The position numbers and the translations under genes are program-made. This document shows positions 34,801 to 35,738 of a DNA stretch of 35,738 bases, one piece after another. The notes beneath the pieces are model-generated. The model saw only the letters and a list, made by a program, of their open reading frames with translations. It did not search any database and was not told the DNA's origin. Every line of letters begins with the position of its first letter. Position 1 is the stretch's first letter. The DNA comes from an uncultured Coriobacteriaceae bacterium (GTDB lineage Bacteria; Actinomycetota; Coriobacteriia; Coriobacteriales; Eggerthellaceae): NCBI GenBank assembly GCA_900550055.1, contig URQU01000018.1, positions 1-35,738 on the forward strand, in the 5' to 3' direction.

Positions 34801-35399
34801 TGTACGTACGCTTCGGAAAACGCATCTGGGATATCGTCATCGGGCTGATCGCGCTGCCGTTCGTGCTGCTCATCATCGCGGTGCTGGCGCCCCTTATCAA
34901 GCTGGAAGACGGCGGCCCGGTGTTCTACAACGCGCCGCGCGTGGGCAAGGACGGCGTGGACTTCAAGATGTACAAGCTGCGCAGCATGCGCGTGAACGCC
35001 CCCGACCTGATCATGGAGGACGGCAGCACCTACAACGGAGCCGACGACCCCCGCATGACCAAGATCGGCGCGTTCATGCGCAAGACCAGCCTGGATGAGA
35101 TGCCTCAGTTCTTCAACGTGCTGCTCGGCGACATGTCGGTGGTGGGACCCCGCCCCGACCTGCGTCGCGAAACCGAGCTTTACGAGGGCGAAGAGGGCCT
35201 GAAGCTGTCGGTGAAGCCGGGCATAACCGGCTACGCCGCCGTGTACGGTCGCAACTCCCTGCCGTGGAAGCAACGCCTGTCGCTGGACGTGTACTACGTC
35301 AAGCACCTAAGCTTCCTGCTGGATGCGAAGGTGTTCTTCCGCACGTTCGCCACGGTGCTCGGACAGGAGGGCATCTACGTAGAGGACGGCGAATCGTAA
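34800..35399 (+). CDS. polyprenyl-phosphate sugar-1-phosphate transferase (PglC/WcaJ C-terminal-like)
   Basis: The 199-residue protein is a minimal monotopic phosphoglycosyltransferase. A single hydrophobic membrane re-entrant segment (about 12-32, IVIGLIALPFVLLIIAVLAPL) is followed by KLEDGGPVFY, FKMYKLRSM (56-63), the catalytic Asp99-Glu100 pair in SLDEMPQFFNVL and GDMSVVGPRPD (110-120). It moves a sugar phosphate from a UDP-sugar to undecaprenyl phosphate at the inner face of the membrane, starting a glycan. It lacks the large N-terminal membrane domain of WbaP/WcaJ. Its ATG overlaps the aminotransferase stop, and GGAGGG lies upstream. It is last in the cassette and ends with TAA before a terminator. 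Confidence 0.92.
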   Translation: MYVRFGKRIWDIVIGLIALPFVLLIIAVLAPLIKLEDGGPVFYNAPRVGKDGVDFKMYKLRSMRVNAPDLIMEDGSTYNGADDPRMTKIGAFMRKTSLDEMPQFFNVLLGDMSVVGPRPDLRRETELYEGEEGLKLSVKPGITGYAAVYGRNSLPWKQRLSLDVYYVKHLSFLLDAKVFFRTFATVLGQEGIYVEDGES

Positions 35400-35450
35400 C
35401 GCACGCTATGCCGCCAGCGCGCAAGCAGCACGAATCAAGCCGTAGAACCA

Positions 35451-35482
35451 ATCGGGCCGGGCATGTTGCCCGGCCCGATTTG
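35451..35482 (+). terminator. terminator of the glycan cassette
   Basis: ATCGGGCCGGGC and GCCCGGCCCGAT form a perfect 12-bp stem with a 5-base loop (35451-35479), followed by a short TT. It lies 52 bases past the last gene of the plus-strand cassette. The T-tract is short, but the bidirectional terminator just downstream backs it up. Confidence 0.65.
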
Positions 35483-35512
35483 CATAGGCGCCGATAACGC
35501 GCCTTTCATTGA

Positions 35513-35536
35513 AAAAGCCGCCCAAGGGCGGCTTTT
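35513..35536. terminator. bidirectional terminator between the glycan cassette and trpS
   Basis: AAAAGCCGCCC and GGGCGGCTTTT form an 11-bp stem with a 2-base gap; each strand ends in a T-run, so it can end the plus-strand cassette and the minus-strand trpS. It lies 8 bases past the trpS stop. Confidence 0.85.
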
Positions 35537-35543
35537 CGTTTCC

Positions 35544-35738
35544 CTAGTACACCATGCCCATGGCTTCGCGTACTTCTTCCAGGGTTTGGTTCGCGATTTC
35601 GTTGGCGCGGCGATTACCCTCGCGCAGGACGTCCTTCACGTAGTCCATATCGCCTGCAAGCTCCATGCGACGCTCGCGGATGGGAGCCAGGAAGTCGTTC
35701 ACGCTTTCGGTGACGTACTTCTTCAGCTGGCCCGAGCC
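35544..35738 (-). CDS. trpS: tryptophanyl-tRNA synthetase, C-terminal fragment
   Basis: Sixty-four codons plus a TAG stop lie in the window; the rest is beyond the right edge. The translation runs KKYVTESVNDFLAPIRERR, then VLREGNRRANEIANQTLEEVREAMG, the C-terminal helices typical of bacterial TrpRS. The catalytic KMSKS and HIGH motifs are outside the window. It is convergent with the glycan cassette and shares a bidirectional terminator with it. Confidence 0.85.
   Translation of the reverse strand, partial: GSGQLKKYVTESVNDFLAPIRERRMELAGDMDYVKDVLREGNRRANEIANQTLEEVREAMGMVY

Overview
The window is a gene-dense, GC-rich stretch of a bacterial chromosome. It holds 31 protein-coding genes (two cut by the window edges) and no mobile element, CRISPR array, rRNA or tRNA that I can see. 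The protein set fits a high-GC actinobacterium of the class Coriobacteriia, probably Eggerthellaceae-like. The pointers are FabK as the enoyl reductase, split transketolase, a GlnR-type regulator next to glnA, an RF2 gene without programmed frameshift and a SARP-like regulator with an N-terminal ATPase. This placement is inference from gene content, not from a marker search.

Layout on the minus strand, read 5' to 3' from high to low coordinates. (a) trpS (3' end only, right edge). (b) metN-metI, a methionine-type importer pair, ending at a strong terminator. (c) glnA and a GlnR-like orphan regulator, followed by polA with its own probable promoter. (d) rplU-rpmA, ending at a strong terminator. 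(e) obg-proB-proA-nadD/yqeK-rsfS, with overlapping or abutting junctions except for a 187-base proB-proA gap. (f) An 840-residue SARP/ATPase regulator behind a comparatively AT-rich leader. (g) secA, a terminator, prfB. (h) Split transketolase, then ftsE-ftsX, an S41 protease and rnr, ending at a terminator. (i) fabK-fabD-fabG-fabF-fabZ, the type II fatty-acid synthesis operon, running off the left edge. The only plus-strand unit is a three-gene surface-glycan cassette near the right end: a GT4 glycosyltransferase, a DegT-family aminotransferase and a polyprenyl-phosphate sugar-1-phosphate transferase.

Most of the region is housekeeping: lipid synthesis, RNA decay, division, protein export, translation termination, ribosome assembly, proline and NAD synthesis, nitrogen assimilation and DNA repair. 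The most unusual signal is in translation termination. Of the 29 stop codons visible, 19 are TAG, 6 TAA and only 4 TGA, the reverse of what a GC-rich genome normally shows. Three of the four TGA codons lie inside stop/start overlaps. The window's own RF2 carries Ser-Pro-Thr where RF2 normally has the Ser-Pro-Phe discriminator tripeptide. By the tripeptide model this change could relax third-base discrimination, so RF2 might read UAG as well. The second most interesting signal is a GTAAC-N6-GCAAC element fused to a TATAAT box in front of glnA, whose operon encodes a GlnR-like regulator with a destroyed phosphorylation pocket. Other oddities are a NadD-YqeK fusion, a MetN lacking its C-terminal ligand-sensing domain with no MetQ nearby, a probably leaderless glycosyltransferase mRNA and a hairpin abutting the secA ribosome binding site.
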